Assembly: GCA_023052935.1 (NCBI GenBank)
Contig: CM041298.1
Location: forward strand, 22,992,692 to 23,056,691
Origin: Piezodorus guildinii
Lineage: Eukaryota > Arthropoda > Insecta > Hemiptera > Pentatomidae
Length of the DNA: 64,000 nucleotides
Reading direction: 5' to 3'
Shown: positions 29,431-39,210 of the stretch, piece by piece
Layout: every line of letters begins with the position of its first letter
How positions within the stretch are numbered: the first letter of the stretch is position 1
Program-made: the position numbers and the translations under genes
Notes under the pieces: generated by a model
What the model was told of the DNA's origin: nothing
Databases searched by the model: none
What the model saw: the letters and a program-made list of their open reading frames with translations, nothing else

Positions 29431-30751
29431 GATCTACCAACATTTAGTTTGTTCCAAATTAGATCATGCTTGCTTTGTTTATGGATCGGCTCGTTTTCGT
29501 ACTCTAAATAAGCTAGATACAGTGCACCATATGGGCATCAGAAACGCAACCGGGGCCTTCCGAACAAGCCCAGTTCTTAGTTTATGCGCCGAAGCAGGCA
29601 TACCTCCGCTTTTATTTCGAAGAAAAAAACTAGCTGTGAACTATATATCGAAACTAATTCTCCAACCTGATCATCCTACCCATAGTTCCATATTTAAACC
29701 AAAATTCACAAATGCTTTTAGAAACAAACCTAACTCAACCCTCCCTTTAACAGAAAGAATGTCTTCCGCCATCGATTTCCTTAAAAGCTTACCTATCTGC
29801 AAACCAGAACCTCTAAACCCTCCGTGGCTTCACAAACCCCCCAATATTATGCTTGACTTGTCTCGATTACTCAAAACCAATACCTCCCCTTCCGAATACA
29901 AAAATGAATTTACCACTCTGCTCCATACTCTTCCGGATACCTTTTTAATCTATACAGATGGATCAAAATCAGAAGAATCTACTGCCTGCTCATTCGTTAC
30001 ACACAACTCGACACACAAAATAAAATTACATAAATTATGTAACATTTATACTGCAGAGCTTCAAGCAATAGTTTCAGCTTTACACTACGCTATGTCAGTT
30101 CCCTCACACTCAATCACCATAGTTACCGACTCACTGAGTGCCTTGAAAGGTTTACATAGCATGTACTCTCCCCAACCTCTCGTCCTAAAGATACACCGAT
30201 ATATCCATATGCTCCAAGAATTAGAAAACACAGTATGCTTTATTTGGATCCCAAGCCATGTGGGGATAGTTGGTAATGAGCTGGCGGATAGGGCCGCCAA
30301 ACAGGCGCTCACCCTCCCGGGTCAAGGCGTACCTATCCTAACACCGCGAGATATGTCTCAGCCGCTCCGAAAGGAAATATCGGCTGCCTGGCAGTCCATG
30401 TGGGACGAGAGTCCTGCTAGTAAACTGAAAGTCGTCAAAACAAAAGTGGGACCTTGGTCCTCATCATGTCGCTCAAGCCGCAGAGAGGAAGTTATCCTGG
30501 CCAGATTAAGGATTGGCCACACTAACATGACCCATCTTCATCTCATTACCAAGCAGCCACCTCCTAAGTGCCCACATTGTAACAATATCCTGACTGTAGG
30601 CCACATTTTAGAAGAATGCCTTTCTTATAGGACAGGTTTAAACAAATTTGGGCTTATACCTAATATATCCTTCATACTCTCCGATAATGAAAACAACATC
30701 TCGGCGCTGTTCAGGTTTCTTAAGAAACACCTACTATTTAATAAAATATAG
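29366..30751 (+). CDS. ORF2 part 2: C-terminal region, RNase H, CCHC knuckle
   Basis: This continues ORF2 in a shifted frame; true ORF2 sequence starts at about WGSDRSTMFKIYQHLV (29403). A connection region (KLDHACFVYGSARF, GIRNATGAFRTSPV) leads to ribonuclease H, with FLIYTDGSKSEES (Asp), IYTAELQAI (Glu), IVTDSLSALKGL (Asp) and IWIPSHVGIVGNELADRAAK (His, Asp). RNase H removes template RNA during cDNA synthesis. A C-terminal CPHCNNILTVGHILEEC knuckle follows. RNase H with this knuckle is typical of I-type elements. The stop is at 30749-30751. The shift has to be repaired for function, so this copy is probably defective. Confidence 0.9.
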   Translation: MFQHLNRLQQKNWGSDRSTMFKIYQHLVCSKLDHACFVYGSARFRTLNKLDTVHHMGIRNATGAFRTSPVLSLCAEAGIPPLLFRRKKLAVNYISKLILQPDHPTHSSIFKPKFTNAFRNKPNSTLPLTERMSSAIDFLKSLPICKPEPLNPPWLHKPPNIMLDLSRLLKTNTSPSEYKNEFTTLLHTLPDTFLIYTDGSKSEESTACSFVTHNSTHKIKLHKLCNIYTAELQAIVSALHYAMSVPSHSITIVTDSLSALKGLHSMYSPQPLVLKIHRYIHMLQELENTVCFIWIPSHVGIVGNELADRAAKQALTLPGQGVPILTPRDMSQPLRKEISAAWQSMWDESPASKLKVVKTKVGPWSSSCRSSRREEVILARLRIGHTNMTHLHLITKQPPPKCPHCNNILTVGHILEECLSYRTGLNKFGLIPNISFILSDNENNISALFRFLKKHLLFNKI

Positions 30752-30944
30752 TCTTTTAATTTAACTTATTTTTATTTCATTTATTTTTTTAAGTATTTAT
30801 TTTTTTTTTTTTACTATTTTATCTAATTATTATACGTCTAGTTTATTAGTTTTGATTTATTTATTCATTTATACTTAAAGAGAACTATAGGCGTTTATGA
30901 CCCCTGGGTTTTACGCTTCAAAGCCCCAAACAACAACAACAACA
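30752..30944 (+). other. 3' UTR and (CAA)n tail of the I-like element
   Basis: A T-rich stretch is followed by GAACTATAGGCGTTTATGAC, GGGTTTTACGCTTCAAAGCC and a terminal run of CAA units (30929-30944). A trinucleotide tail in place of poly(A) is characteristic of I elements, which commonly end in TAA repeats. Confidence 0.8.
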
Positions 30945-30957
30945 ACCCTAATTCGAA

Positions 30958-31020
30958 AATTTTCAAGATGACAACACTTTCTCTTATTATATATTCCTTA
31001 CACAGGTAAGTAAAAGTAAT
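30958..31020 (+). mobile_element. Family A 3' terminus A7
   Basis: AATTTTCAAGATGACAACAC, TTTCTCTTATTATATATTCC, TTACACAGGTAAGTAAAAGT: the last 60 bases of an A copy, cut by the I-like element. The 5' side left of 24238 is too diverged to be sure. The following 31021-31497 is unassigned, AT-rich sequence. Confidence 0.6.
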
Positions 31021-31510
31021 AATTAATATTCCACCATCGAAAAAATTAAGAAAAACATACTATATTCCTCTAAGACCTCCTGAAGAAAGAGATTAATCTA
31101 AAGGATTTCCACGAAAATTAATTTGCTATAGAGGTCGAAGGTGAGGCTCATCAAAAGTTAGTAAAATAATCGAGTTATATTTTACCCAAAAAGGACTTTA
31201 AAAAGGATTAAAGCTTTTAATATCCTTTGAGACATATTTTCAGACTTAAAAAACACTGTCGATATAATTGGAACCATAATTCAATTCTTATCAAACACCG
31301 AGTTATTCGTCCTTGTAACATTTGCTGTATATCCGTTGAATCTTAAGAAGAACTAATAAACTAATCATAAATTACATGAAGTGGATTTTAATTATTATAA
31401 TATTGATTTTTGGCCTGGTGTCAGTATAGTAATTGCGGATATTTCTTTTATATTATATTTTACTTGTAAAAAAAAAAAAGTTAAAATAACCAATTATAAA
31501 TTATTTTATT

Positions 31511-31978
31511 CCCGAATTTATAAAACTATTATTCTTCCGAAAGTCCTTTACGAATGTGAAACGTGGCCGCTGACTTTGAAGGATGAACAAAGGCTTAAGG
31601 TTTTCGAAAATAAGGTACTGCGTAAAATATTTGGTCCGAAGAGAGATGAGGTCACTGGGGAGTTTAGAAGGTTGCACAACGCGGAATTGCGGAGCTTTTA
31701 CCCTGTGAATAAAATCGAGTTGGTAGCATTGCGGAGGCTCAAATGGGCGAGTAAAGTTGTTGGCCTCGGTAAGGAACGACTGCCGAGAAAGTTAGTACTC
31801 GCTGAACCGACCGGTAGGCGTCCGAAAGGTAACCCGAATCGTTGATGGGAGGATTGCGTTAAGGCTCATCTCGGGAGCTTGGGCTTGAACGGTGATCATT
31901 GGACGAGTCTGTGTAGACAGTATTTGGTGATATTGGCATCGAACCTTCGGGTTCGGTAGGCCTGTTATTATTATTATT
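31511..31978 (+). mobile_element. APE-type LINE family X fragment X4
   Basis: The frame reads SRIYKTIILPKVLYECETWP, LTLKDEQRLKVFENKVLRKI, FGPKRDEVTGEFRRLHNAEL and RRLKWASKVVGLG, then GRRPKGNPNR and a stop. Usual continuation words (RRWEDCVKADL-like) follow in another frame. It ends at TCGAACCTTCGGGTTCGG and (TTA)n. AAATTATTTTATT (31498-31510) and AAATCATTTTATT (31979-31991) are the target duplication with one mismatch. Only the RT tail domain is present. Confidence 0.8.
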
Positions 31979-31999
31979 AAATCATTTTATTTTGATGTT

Positions 32000-32052
32000 G
32001 TTTATTCATTTAACGTCAAAATATGCTACTGTAATTAACTAAACGATCTATA
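32000..32052 (-). mobile_element. SINE1 3' end fragment
   Basis: GTTTATTCATTTAACGTCAA and ATGCTACTGTAATTAACTAAACGATC are the antisense SINE1 end. A small perfect hairpin (AAAGTCCC TCC GGGGACTTT) follows at 32057-32076. Confidence 0.6.
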
Positions 32053-32094
32053 GAAAAGTCCCTCCGGGGACTTTTTCAAGCATATAATTAATTA

Positions 32095-32290
32095 TAATAA
32101 TGTCTTAATTTATTCTGGGACAAGTCCCTTTAGAATAATACAAAATAGAATAATATTAGAGTAAGATAAAAAAAAAAAAAAAAAGAAATACACAGTGAAT
32201 AATAATTAGAAAAAAATAAAACAATAAGACAAATGAAAAAAATATTATAAATCAGTATATATCTTCGAAAACAAATGGCTCTGAAAATAT
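32095..32290 (-). mobile_element. CR1/L2-like LINE 3' end E3
   Basis: TTAATTTATTCTGGGACAAG followed by TCCCTTTAGAATAATAC is the same antisense 3' end as at 23540 and 59320. No coding sequence was reached. Confidence 0.55.
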
Positions 32291-32387
32291 TTGTAACAAA
32301 TATAAGTGATGTTTAAATAACATAATACTTATCATAATCTCATACATGATTAAGACTAACCCAAAAAAACACAATTCTTACTTTGTT

Positions 32388-33392
32388 AAAAAATCTGGTG
32401 CGGGCAACACCTGACTTTCACTTACCTTCGTTATTAAAATCGATTATAGAATTTTCAAATACGTTTAGAGATAAAAATGAGTGAAACCATAAAAGAATTA
32501 ATTAAATTGAATTTATATAGAAACATGTTTTATTAAAAAAATCTATTACATAGCTATCTGAAATAATAACCAGTTAGTTTTACCGGCTTTTCTTCACTCT
32601 TTATCAACTTTTACAAGCTTGTGTATAAGATAATATTATTTCTAAAATCTTTAGCTTTCCAAAGATATATTACACATCTATATTACTGTTCTTATGTTCA
32701 AAAACGAAAAATTCAATTAAAAACAATATTTTTGCAGTTTTCTCCTTTACTTAGAGATCGAATTCGTTCAACTTCTATATTATCTGTTTTTCATTGTTGA
32801 TAATAGGACTATATTGTTTGTTTTGTTTGTAGTATCTACAAAATTTAACGTACTTTAGAAAAAGAAAATATCTATTTCTAAAAAAGAAATATATATTTAG
32901 GCGTTATTTACCAATGCAAATAGAATTATATGGTTAATTTTTTTAAATCTATTAAATCAAAGTTAGTTTAGAGTAAAAAAAATTAAAATATTGGCATTAA
33001 AACCCTGACAGAATATTTCAATCAGAATTAAACCTACATCATATTAAAGTCCATCAAATTTCGCATCGATATATAGAGTTTAATCAAAATCGTTAAGCCG
33101 TTTTTTAGAAACTCGTAAAAAGGTGCCAAGTGGATGGTATAAAGTACATCTTCAGCCCAGGTGATTTTGATAAAAAAGTCTTTGTAACATCTCGGACGTA
33201 TAGTTGCATTAAAAATGAAAATTACCACACACCCACATACATACACACACAAAGTTTTTGCGGGACTTAGTTATTTGGAATCAGGGGACCGTTTTAAGGG
33301 TTTAGGGGTATTTCCGTTGAAAACTGGAATTCAAAACTTTTCACGATCATAATTCTTCCCCTTACTATATATTTCATAAATAGATAAGTGAA
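32388..33392 (+). mobile_element. Family A copy A8, full length
   Basis: It begins AATCTGGTGCGGGCAACACC followed by ACTTTCACTTACCT. It ends TTACTATATATTTCATAAAT followed by AGATAAGTGAAAGT. All internal landmarks are present, including a CACACACCCACATACATACA tract at 33226-33251. At about 1.0 kb it is the best reference copy for length. Non-coding. Confidence 0.8.
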
Positions 33393-33685
33393 AGTAAAAA
33401 AAACAAAAACTATAAAATGGGGATTTCCTCAAAATTTTCTCCAGGTACGTGAGATCCGTAAAAAAAATATAGGCGTAGGAAGAGACCCTACCTTATAATC
33501 TATCATAGAGAATCGGGGTGTGGAATTTCTGGAAACCATACCTTGGAACCAAGGTTCTCCAAGGCTTATCGCGGCAGCCGAAAAAAAAAAATTGCTTAGT
33601 CTTTCCATGTAATTTCTTCTATTTTCATTCCAAACCCTTTAAAAATATATATGTTTAATATGGTTGGTCTAATTTTGATTCCAAA
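33393..33685. other. Unassigned
   Basis: No frame or family match is visible. Two near-palindromic stretches (GGAAACCATACCTTGGAACC, AAGGTTCTCCAAGGCTT) were noted at 33530-33565. Confidence 0.3.
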
Positions 33686-33969
33686 GAGACATAAAGCCAC
33701 TAGGAAATTCTGGAGGTTACACAATGCAGAATTGCGGACTTCCTACCCATTGAGTACCATTGAGTTGGTTGTATCACCGAGAACCAAATAGTTCGTATTT
33801 GCTAAACCGGTATATGAAAGGTAGGCCGAAACGTCGATGGGAGGATTGTGTTAAGTCTAATCTCGGGAGCTTGGGCGTGAACGGTGATCATTGGAAGAAT
33901 CTATGTAGGCAGTATTTCGTGGTTTCGTCATCGAACCTTCGGGTTTGGTGAGCCTATTATTATTATTAA
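33686..33969 (+). mobile_element. APE-type LINE family X fragment X5
   Basis: GGAGGTTACACAATGCAGAA and TTGCGGACTTCCTACCCATT, then GGCCGAAACGTCGATGGGAG, GATTGTGTTAAGTCTAATCT and ATCGAACCTTCGGGTTTGG with a (TAT)n tail. The last coding block (RRWEDCVKSNLGSLGVNGDH) is open. The internal part is deleted relative to X4. Confidence 0.7.
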
Positions 33970-34428
33970 TTTCGATTACTCTTCTCCTAATACTTCTTAC
34001 ATAAAATCGAAAGGAACTTTACGTTTAACATAAAATTCAGAAAGAAAATAAGCAGATCTAAGAATCTCGAAATAGAGCTACGGTATCCAATTTGAAATTT
34101 CTTTCTTCCCCGGTTCTGAGGAATTTCCCCTAACCCCTCCTCACAGCCGAAACCGATTTTGCAGGAACCGCTAACATTGAATTATGTATGAGCCTCTCGA
34201 TTATGGTCTGCGAAGGGAAGGGCTCCGGATTTTGTAAAATTTATTCCCAACCTTTATCAGAATTTATTTTACTGTTATTTATTCCCCGCAGTCGATATTA
34301 CGTAATAGCATTTTATTCTCAACAATCGCTGGATTATGGATGATTAACAGTGGAAGATGGATGGTCGGTCGTGGTTTTCGTCAATGAAAACAAATTAATA
34401 ATCATTTAATGGGCTCTATAAAATCTGG
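33970..34428. other. Unassigned, moderately GC-rich in places
   Basis: No frame, repeat or structural signal is recognised. Confidence 0.3.
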
Positions 34429-34565
34429 TGCGGGTAAAACATGACTTTCACTTAACTCGGTTTTTAAAATCTATAAAAAAAACTATAAAACAAAGATAAA
34501 CATTACAACAAAGTTTAAATAATTATATTTAGTTTCGTTAGATACATATGTTTTAGAATAGATAA
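34429..34565 (+). mobile_element. Family A 5' fragment A9
   Basis: AAATCTGGTGCGGGTAAAAC and ATGACTTTCACTTAACTCGG are followed by about 100 bases of diverged A. The rest of the element is absent. 34566-34899 is unassigned. Confidence 0.6.
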
Positions 34566-34909
34566 TAAAACAATGTAAAATTAATAGCGACTCGCCCTTG
34601 TTTAGCACGGATGCAATCTAAATGTGTTGTAATTTATGTTTTAAAAAACTTCAATTTGACCAATTAAATGTTTATTACTTTGGGATTATGAGTTCATCTT
34701 AACGAAAAGTGCACTTAGCAAGAAAATAGTACGTTTGTTATATAACGTCTATTAATTCTTATATTTAATCATCGACAAAAATTAGAAATATAAATTGGTT
34801 AAAAAATCAAAAATTAGTTTAGTTTATTTGTTTGCTATGCTTAAAGGTTCCTATTTTATTTTTAGTTTCATAAGACATTTTTCTAAATAAATATTAATAT
34901 ATTAAAGTT

Positions 34910-35665
34910 TTTTTTATTTTTTTATTTAAAGAAATTTACAACTGTATTAAATAAATACAACAAGTAAATAGGCTTTATATATGATTAGTACACATGATAG
35001 TCCTGAGAAGAAACTACCCATTGGTAGCTCTCCAATGTCTTATGTTAGAAGGTCTCTTGGCCATCTTCTTTTAAGGCGCCTCGGTGGGTTGTCGGGAATA
35101 GATATGGAGGAGAGGTCACGGATAAGCGGGTTTGAGTGGGCAGGGAGTTTGGAATGAAAAGAGGTATATCTGTAACGGGCCAAGTCTTCAACTAATGGGA
35201 TATTTAGGTCTTTATGGATGATTTTATTAGTAACAAAGTAAGGAGCATTGAGGATTTTACGAAGGATTTTGGACTGCAAGGATTGGATGCGAGAGGAATT
35301 CGATGGTTTAGTAGACCCCCATAGCTCAATGCCATAGGTTCAAATAGGCCTGATAATTGTGATATAAATGAGTTTTTTGTAGTAAGTAGGAAGTTTTGAG
35401 CGTTTGTCAAGTAAGTGTTGTAGTAATCTGTATCTACGAGCAGTTTCCTGTCGTTTCAGTCTAGTATGAGGATTCCATGTTAGGCGTTTGTCGAGGTGGA
35501 GTCCTAAGTACCGAATCTGTTCAACAGGAGTAAGTAGGATATTGTTAAAGGATACGGTGGGGCAGGAAGTCATAGGCTTACGACGTAGAGTGAAGGTGAT
35601 TTGATGGGATTTATTAGGATTTATTTTGATTCTCCAGTTTTGACACCATTCTTCAATGGCTGATT
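34910..35665 (-). mobile_element. Jockey-like LINE J7, 5'-truncated, with TSD
   Basis: TATTAAAGTT at 34900-34909 and 35666-35675 flanks it. The 3' tail is antisense TTTTTTTTATTTTTTTATTT. The coding part is in three frames on the minus strand: TSCPTVSFNNILLTPVEQIR / YLGLHLDKRLTWNPHTRLKR, then a middle piece, then LQSKILRKILNAPYFVTNKI, ending PDNPPRRLKRRWPRDLLT. It is truncated just downstream of the YADD box. Confidence 0.85.
35040..35573 (-). pseudogene. Jockey-type RT C-terminal domain (J7)
   Basis: The thumb and tail of the jockey-type RT, without catalytic motifs. Three overlapping open pieces (35573-35340, 35410-35204, 35279-35040) follow one another by frameshifts near 35340 and 35280. 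Landmarks are QETARRYRLLQHLLDKRSKL, YYKKLIY, then IIHKDLNIPLVEDLARYRYT and FHSKLPAHSNPLIRDLSSIS. It is very similar to the J1 and J6 C-termini. Confidence 0.8.
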
Positions 35666-35779
35666 TATTAAAGTTAATTTAGTTTTCATGTGAGTCCCAA
35701 TAGTTTACAGTGGAACCACTATTTTTGTGGAATGATCTAAAAGTAAAAATAATTATATTTAGTATTAGTTTATAAAAAC

Positions 35780-36300
35780 ATTTCCTTTATTTTAGCAACC
35801 TTCTTTTATATATTTTTTTCACACTTAAATGAGCACACCTTAACTTCCTTTTGTTAATTATTTATTTTATTTCATAGTTGTTTACATCTTTTATCAACGT
35901 TTCGGGGCTGTTTCCCTATTCTCAAAATATTATGTGCTTATCTAAAAGTTTATCTATTTTTTTCTTCAAATTTGATCAATTGTTGGTCATATGGTTGGTG
36001 CTAATTTCCATAGTTAAATTTAGTTTATTTTCTTTTTTAATTTTTCTGGAAGTTTTTCTTAATATTACACACTTAAATGAGCACACCCCAACTTCTTTTT
36101 GTTAATTATGACCAACAACTCAACAAGCTTTCGACAAGATAGCTAACCTAAGGTGACCTAGTTTGACCTAGTTTCCATTCGCCCACCAAGCGCCCTGATG
36201 ATGACCAACAAGAGGGGTCGAAACGTTGGCAAGCAATAAATAGTTAAAACTATTTAGTTGTTTCATTTACTGACCGCGACCCGGTCTAATTCCTTCCAGC
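35780..36300. mobile_element. Family C / Penelope-like terminal sequences (C1)
   Basis: Family C words are ACACTTAAATGAGCACACC, TTAACTTCCTTTTGTTAATT and antisense AACGTTTCGGGGCTGTTTCC at 35896. They appear twice (35820 and 36067). They are followed by a plus-strand CTGATGATGACC...GGTCGAAACGTTGG motif at 36195-36231 and a tail ending near 36300. This arrangement resembles the 3' terminal repeats of Penelope-like elements (see 53893-55953). No coding sequence. Confidence 0.5.
36195..36230 (+). ncRNA. Hammerhead-like motif
   Basis: CTGATGA, a GACC/GGTC hairpin, then GAAACGTTGG. This is close to a hammerhead ribozyme core (CUGANGA - helix II - GAAA). However, one extra base sits between CTGATGA and helix II, so it is not canonical as written. 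Penelope-like elements are known to carry hammerheads near their ends. Confidence 0.35.
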
Positions 36301-36962
36301 AAAAAATAAAATATTTTTTATTTTATATACAGATTTATTTTATATTTTTTATTTATACCTTTATTTAAAAACATATTAGTGAGAACAATTGTACGGTCAT
36401 AGGATAGCTCTTATGCAATATTGAATTTTTAAATGACATTTATTTACTTTAAATAAATAAATAAATTTAATATATTGGAGTAAGTCCTGAACATGGGGAA
36501 AACAATCCAAATAATTCTAATAATTTTTTTGGGGAAGAATTAAGAACCAATTTTTTTTTAATTTTTAATAATATAAACATAATGAACCAAAATTGATAGA
36601 CTCGTTCAGTTTCGTAACTGCGAGGCTAAGCCACATTGAAACAAATGTTCTCATAGGTAATTGATTTTTGTCCCACCGGCACCATTATATCAGCCCGAAA
36701 GCTAACGGTTTTAATACTGAAACTCTCAAATTAAGGCTGGCTATCCCGTAGAAACCAATTAAGTCGTTGGTATTCTCCCAGAGTCAGGTTTAGAACAATG
36801 GAGACTCTGTTAAGAAGTGCAAACGTAAATGAGGCGGTGTTCTCATGCCCTGGTTGAAATTGTTCGCAGTATAATAGTACCTTGCATAATATCCTACATC
36901 CGTTCTGGGTCTGACTATAACAAGTACCAGTTACTTTGACTGTAACCAGTTATTGAATCTAA
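36301..36962. other. Unassigned
   Basis: AT-rich to 36600, then a more complex stretch (36600-36960, e.g. TCCCACCGGCACCATTATAT) without a long frame. I do not recognise it. Confidence 0.3.

Positions 36963-37050
<88 letters not shown>
36963..37050. repeat. (CT)n(AT)n compound microsatellite
   Basis: About 12 CT units pass directly into about 32 AT units. The same compound occurs at 49232-49325. 37051-37289 is unassigned. Confidence 0.95.
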
Positions 37051-37055
<5 letters not shown>

Positions 37056-37755
37056 TATAAAAAGTTTTCTACTGGTCTTTAATATTGACTAAACCCAAAG
37101 ACAGTGGAAAACTTAAATTATCAACAGAATTTTCGTATTAATGTGGCTGCAAAAAGAAATACTATGAAAAGCTTAATTTAATTGAGAACCAAAGCGACGA
37201 AATTAAGGTGTTAAAAACAGCCTAAAAAATAAATAATTAGGTTAAAACCATTGATCGAAATCGCGGTGGTTCAAGACGTACTTAATGAAACAATAAAAAC
37301 TACATAAAATTTACTCAAAAACGGCTCTGACGATTTAGATTAAACTCTGTAAAAGTTAGATTATATATCGCTGTAAAATTTAACAGGCTTTAATATCATG
37401 TAGGTTTCATTCTGATTGGAATAGTCTGACAGGGCATAAATGGCGATATTTCAAAATTTATTTTTCTAAAGTACCTTTAATTAAGTACATACTAAAAAAA
37501 TAACAATATAATCTCGTTATCAACGATGAAAAACAGGTAAATATATAAGAGGAGTAAGCTGGAAACATATTTTTTAAAGCAATTTTTATTTTTTGAACAT
37601 AAGAACATTAATATAGATGTTTAATATACCGTTGGAAAGCTAAAGATTTGAGAAAAAATATTAAAATATTATACACAGGGTTGTAAAAGGTATTAAAGAG
37701 TGAAGAAAAGCCGATAAAACTAGCTGATTATTATTTAAGATAATAATATAATAAA

Positions 37756-38290
37756 AATAATCTGCCATTTTTATTTTAACTCCCTTCTCCCCGCTTTCTT
37801 GGACATCTGATTTAGACATGAGGCTTTTGGTTGTAAGCATCTACTTAGACTAGGTAATTGCACATTTTTAAAGTTTATTAGTTGTTATTTCATATTTATT
37901 AATTAAATTTAAATCATTTTAAATAAATTTGTGCAATGATGAACATAGGTTATTTTCATTGTTCTTTTTTTTCATGTTTATTTGTAAATATTTAAATTAT
38001 TTTGATAGTTTTTCCGTAATTTAACGTTAATCTCATATATTATTAACAATTTAAACTCTATATATTTTTTTATCATATATTTTAACATTGTTATATAATT
38101 TTCATGATATAATTATTAGATGGATTATTTGTGATTGTGACGATATTTTCTACTTTCAGTTAAATTAGTTCCTTTGCACCTGAAGACGGCATTTTAGCCG
38201 AAACGTCGTGCATTTTTTTTTTTTTTTAATAAAAGAGTGGTGAAGTATAAATCAGCCTCCAATTTTATTCACAGAATTTGGCCTTCATTT
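37756..38290 (+). mobile_element. Penelope-like 3' end P2
   Basis: Inserted into A10 with TAATATAAT on both sides (ending 37755 and near 38299). About 400 AT-rich bases are followed by CTGAAGACGGCATTTTAGCC and GAAACGTCGTG at 38180-38209, then a T(15) run and about 70 more bases. The layout (motif close to the 3' end) is the same as in the Penelope-like element P1. No frame. Confidence 0.45.
38180..38209 (+). ncRNA. Hammerhead-like motif
   Basis: CTGAAGA, then C, then the hairpin GGC-ATTTTA-GCC, then GAAACGTCG. It is the same pattern as at 36195 and 53971, with one extra base before helix II compared with a canonical hammerhead. Confidence 0.35.
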
Positions 38291-38534
38291 TAAAGAAATT
38301 TAATATAATGATAGATTTTTTAATAAAACACATGTTTCTATAGAAATTCAATTTAATTAATTCTTTATTAGTTTTCACTCATATGTATATTTATCTGTAT
38401 TTGAAATTTTTTTAATGGATTTTAACAACGGTGATAAGTGAAAGTCCTGTGTTGCCCTCACCAGATTTTTTTTATTTGATAAAAATACAAAAATCAGTGT
38501 TTAATATGGATGTTTTATGTCTATAATAGTGTCT

Positions 38535-38850
38535 TAATTTTTTTTTTTTTTTTTTTTTGAACTACTTCAAGAGCTGAACAGGGAGGAAGGCGGGAGTATC
38601 TTGCCGAAGGAGCTCCGACTACCTGAGCTACGAGCTAACCTAATTCCGAGGCAACTTAGGCCGAGTTAAGTCGAGGAACAAAGTAGCAATTACCCGGTCC
38701 TCCGGCCCACTTTCTTCCGATCCCTGTTTCCTCAGGGTCGCCTCTCTTCGTAACTCTTCTCATCGGTCAGGGAAGAGAGGCCTCTCAATTTCAGGCCTTA
38801 TTTTGTAGCCTCCTCACGGCTCCCGAGAAGTCCAATTTAAGCTGTAATTA
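38535..38850 (-). repeat. GC-rich insert with poly(A) on the minus strand
   Basis: A T(20) run at 38538-38558 precedes about 290 GC-rich bases. On the minus strand TAGCTCGTAGCTCAGGTAG resembles a tRNA A-box region, and the sequence ends GAAGTAGTTC then poly(A). I find no good B-box, so a third SINE family is only a suggestion. No long frame. Confidence 0.35.
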
Positions 38851-39021
38851 ATTAGCAAATTTAATCAGCTTTTAAATTCGAGCATTTGATAAATTAAACA
38901 TGATGAAACTTTTTTTATTTTAGTACGAGCGAACCGCCCTTGCTTCGCACAGGTCCAATTTAAATGTGGTTTTATTTATTTTTAAAAACCTTCAGTTTGA
39001 CTGATTAAAGGTTAATAACTT

Positions 39022-39208
39022 AGGTATGGAGAATCTCTTGGGGCAGACCCAGCCTCTTTGCAGTGGGTACCCAAAATTTAGGAAAAACCTGGGGGTCTGA
39101 GTGTGATATCGGCCTAGTCAACCAATTGTATGGCCTTTGGCATAGAAACAGTACGAATCTCTATATGTACTGAGCCCAAGGCCCTACAATGGTTGTTGAG
39201 AAATAGTT
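39022..39208 (+). mobile_element. SINE2 fragment, 5'-truncated
   Basis: TATGGAGAATCTCTTGGGGC, AGACCCAGCCTCTTTGCAG, GGGTACCCAAAATTTAGG, AACAGTACGAATCTCTATAT and GTACTGAGCCCAAGGCCCT match the body of SINE2 at 52731-53063. The tRNA head is absent. Confidence 0.75.
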
Positions 39209-39210
39209 TT

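Larger units (their letters stand above)
24251..30944 (+). mobile_element. Full-length I-like non-LTR retrotransposon
   Basis: ACCCTAATTCGAA at 24238-24250 and 30945-30957 is a 13-bp target duplication enclosing 6.7 kb. The order inside is: 5' UTR with initiator/DPE-like elements, ORF1 with three zinc knuckles, an extra hydrophobic ORF, and ORF2 with AP endonuclease, RT, RNase H and CCHC. A short T-rich 3' UTR and a (CAA)n tail follow. RNase H plus a simple-repeat tail fits the I superclade better than jockey. ORF1 and ORF2 each carry one frameshift, so this copy is probably inactive though young. The right flank (AATTCGAAAATTTTCAAGAT) is the end of a family A copy. Confidence 0.9.
37290..38475 (-). 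mobile_element. Family A copy A10, split by a Penelope-like 3' end
   Basis: Antisense A body: AACGGCTCTGACGATTTAGA, ATCATGTAGGTTTCATTCTG, AATATACCGTTGGAAAGC. It continues to GATAATAATATAAT at 37755 and resumes at 38300 with AATAGATT-like sequence. It ends with GGTGATAAGTGAAAGTCCTG and TGTTGCCCTCACCAGA. The 3' terminus (left side) is missing. Confidence 0.7.

Noticed and set aside
38180..38209. Certain hammerhead ribozyme
   Set aside because: The core has an extra base before helix II and I could not define the cleavage-site strand; kept only as hammerhead-like.
37290..38475. LTR retrotransposon formed by two similar A segments
   Set aside because: No gag-pol, no TG...CA ends, no primer-binding site; the halves are one A copy interrupted by an insertion.
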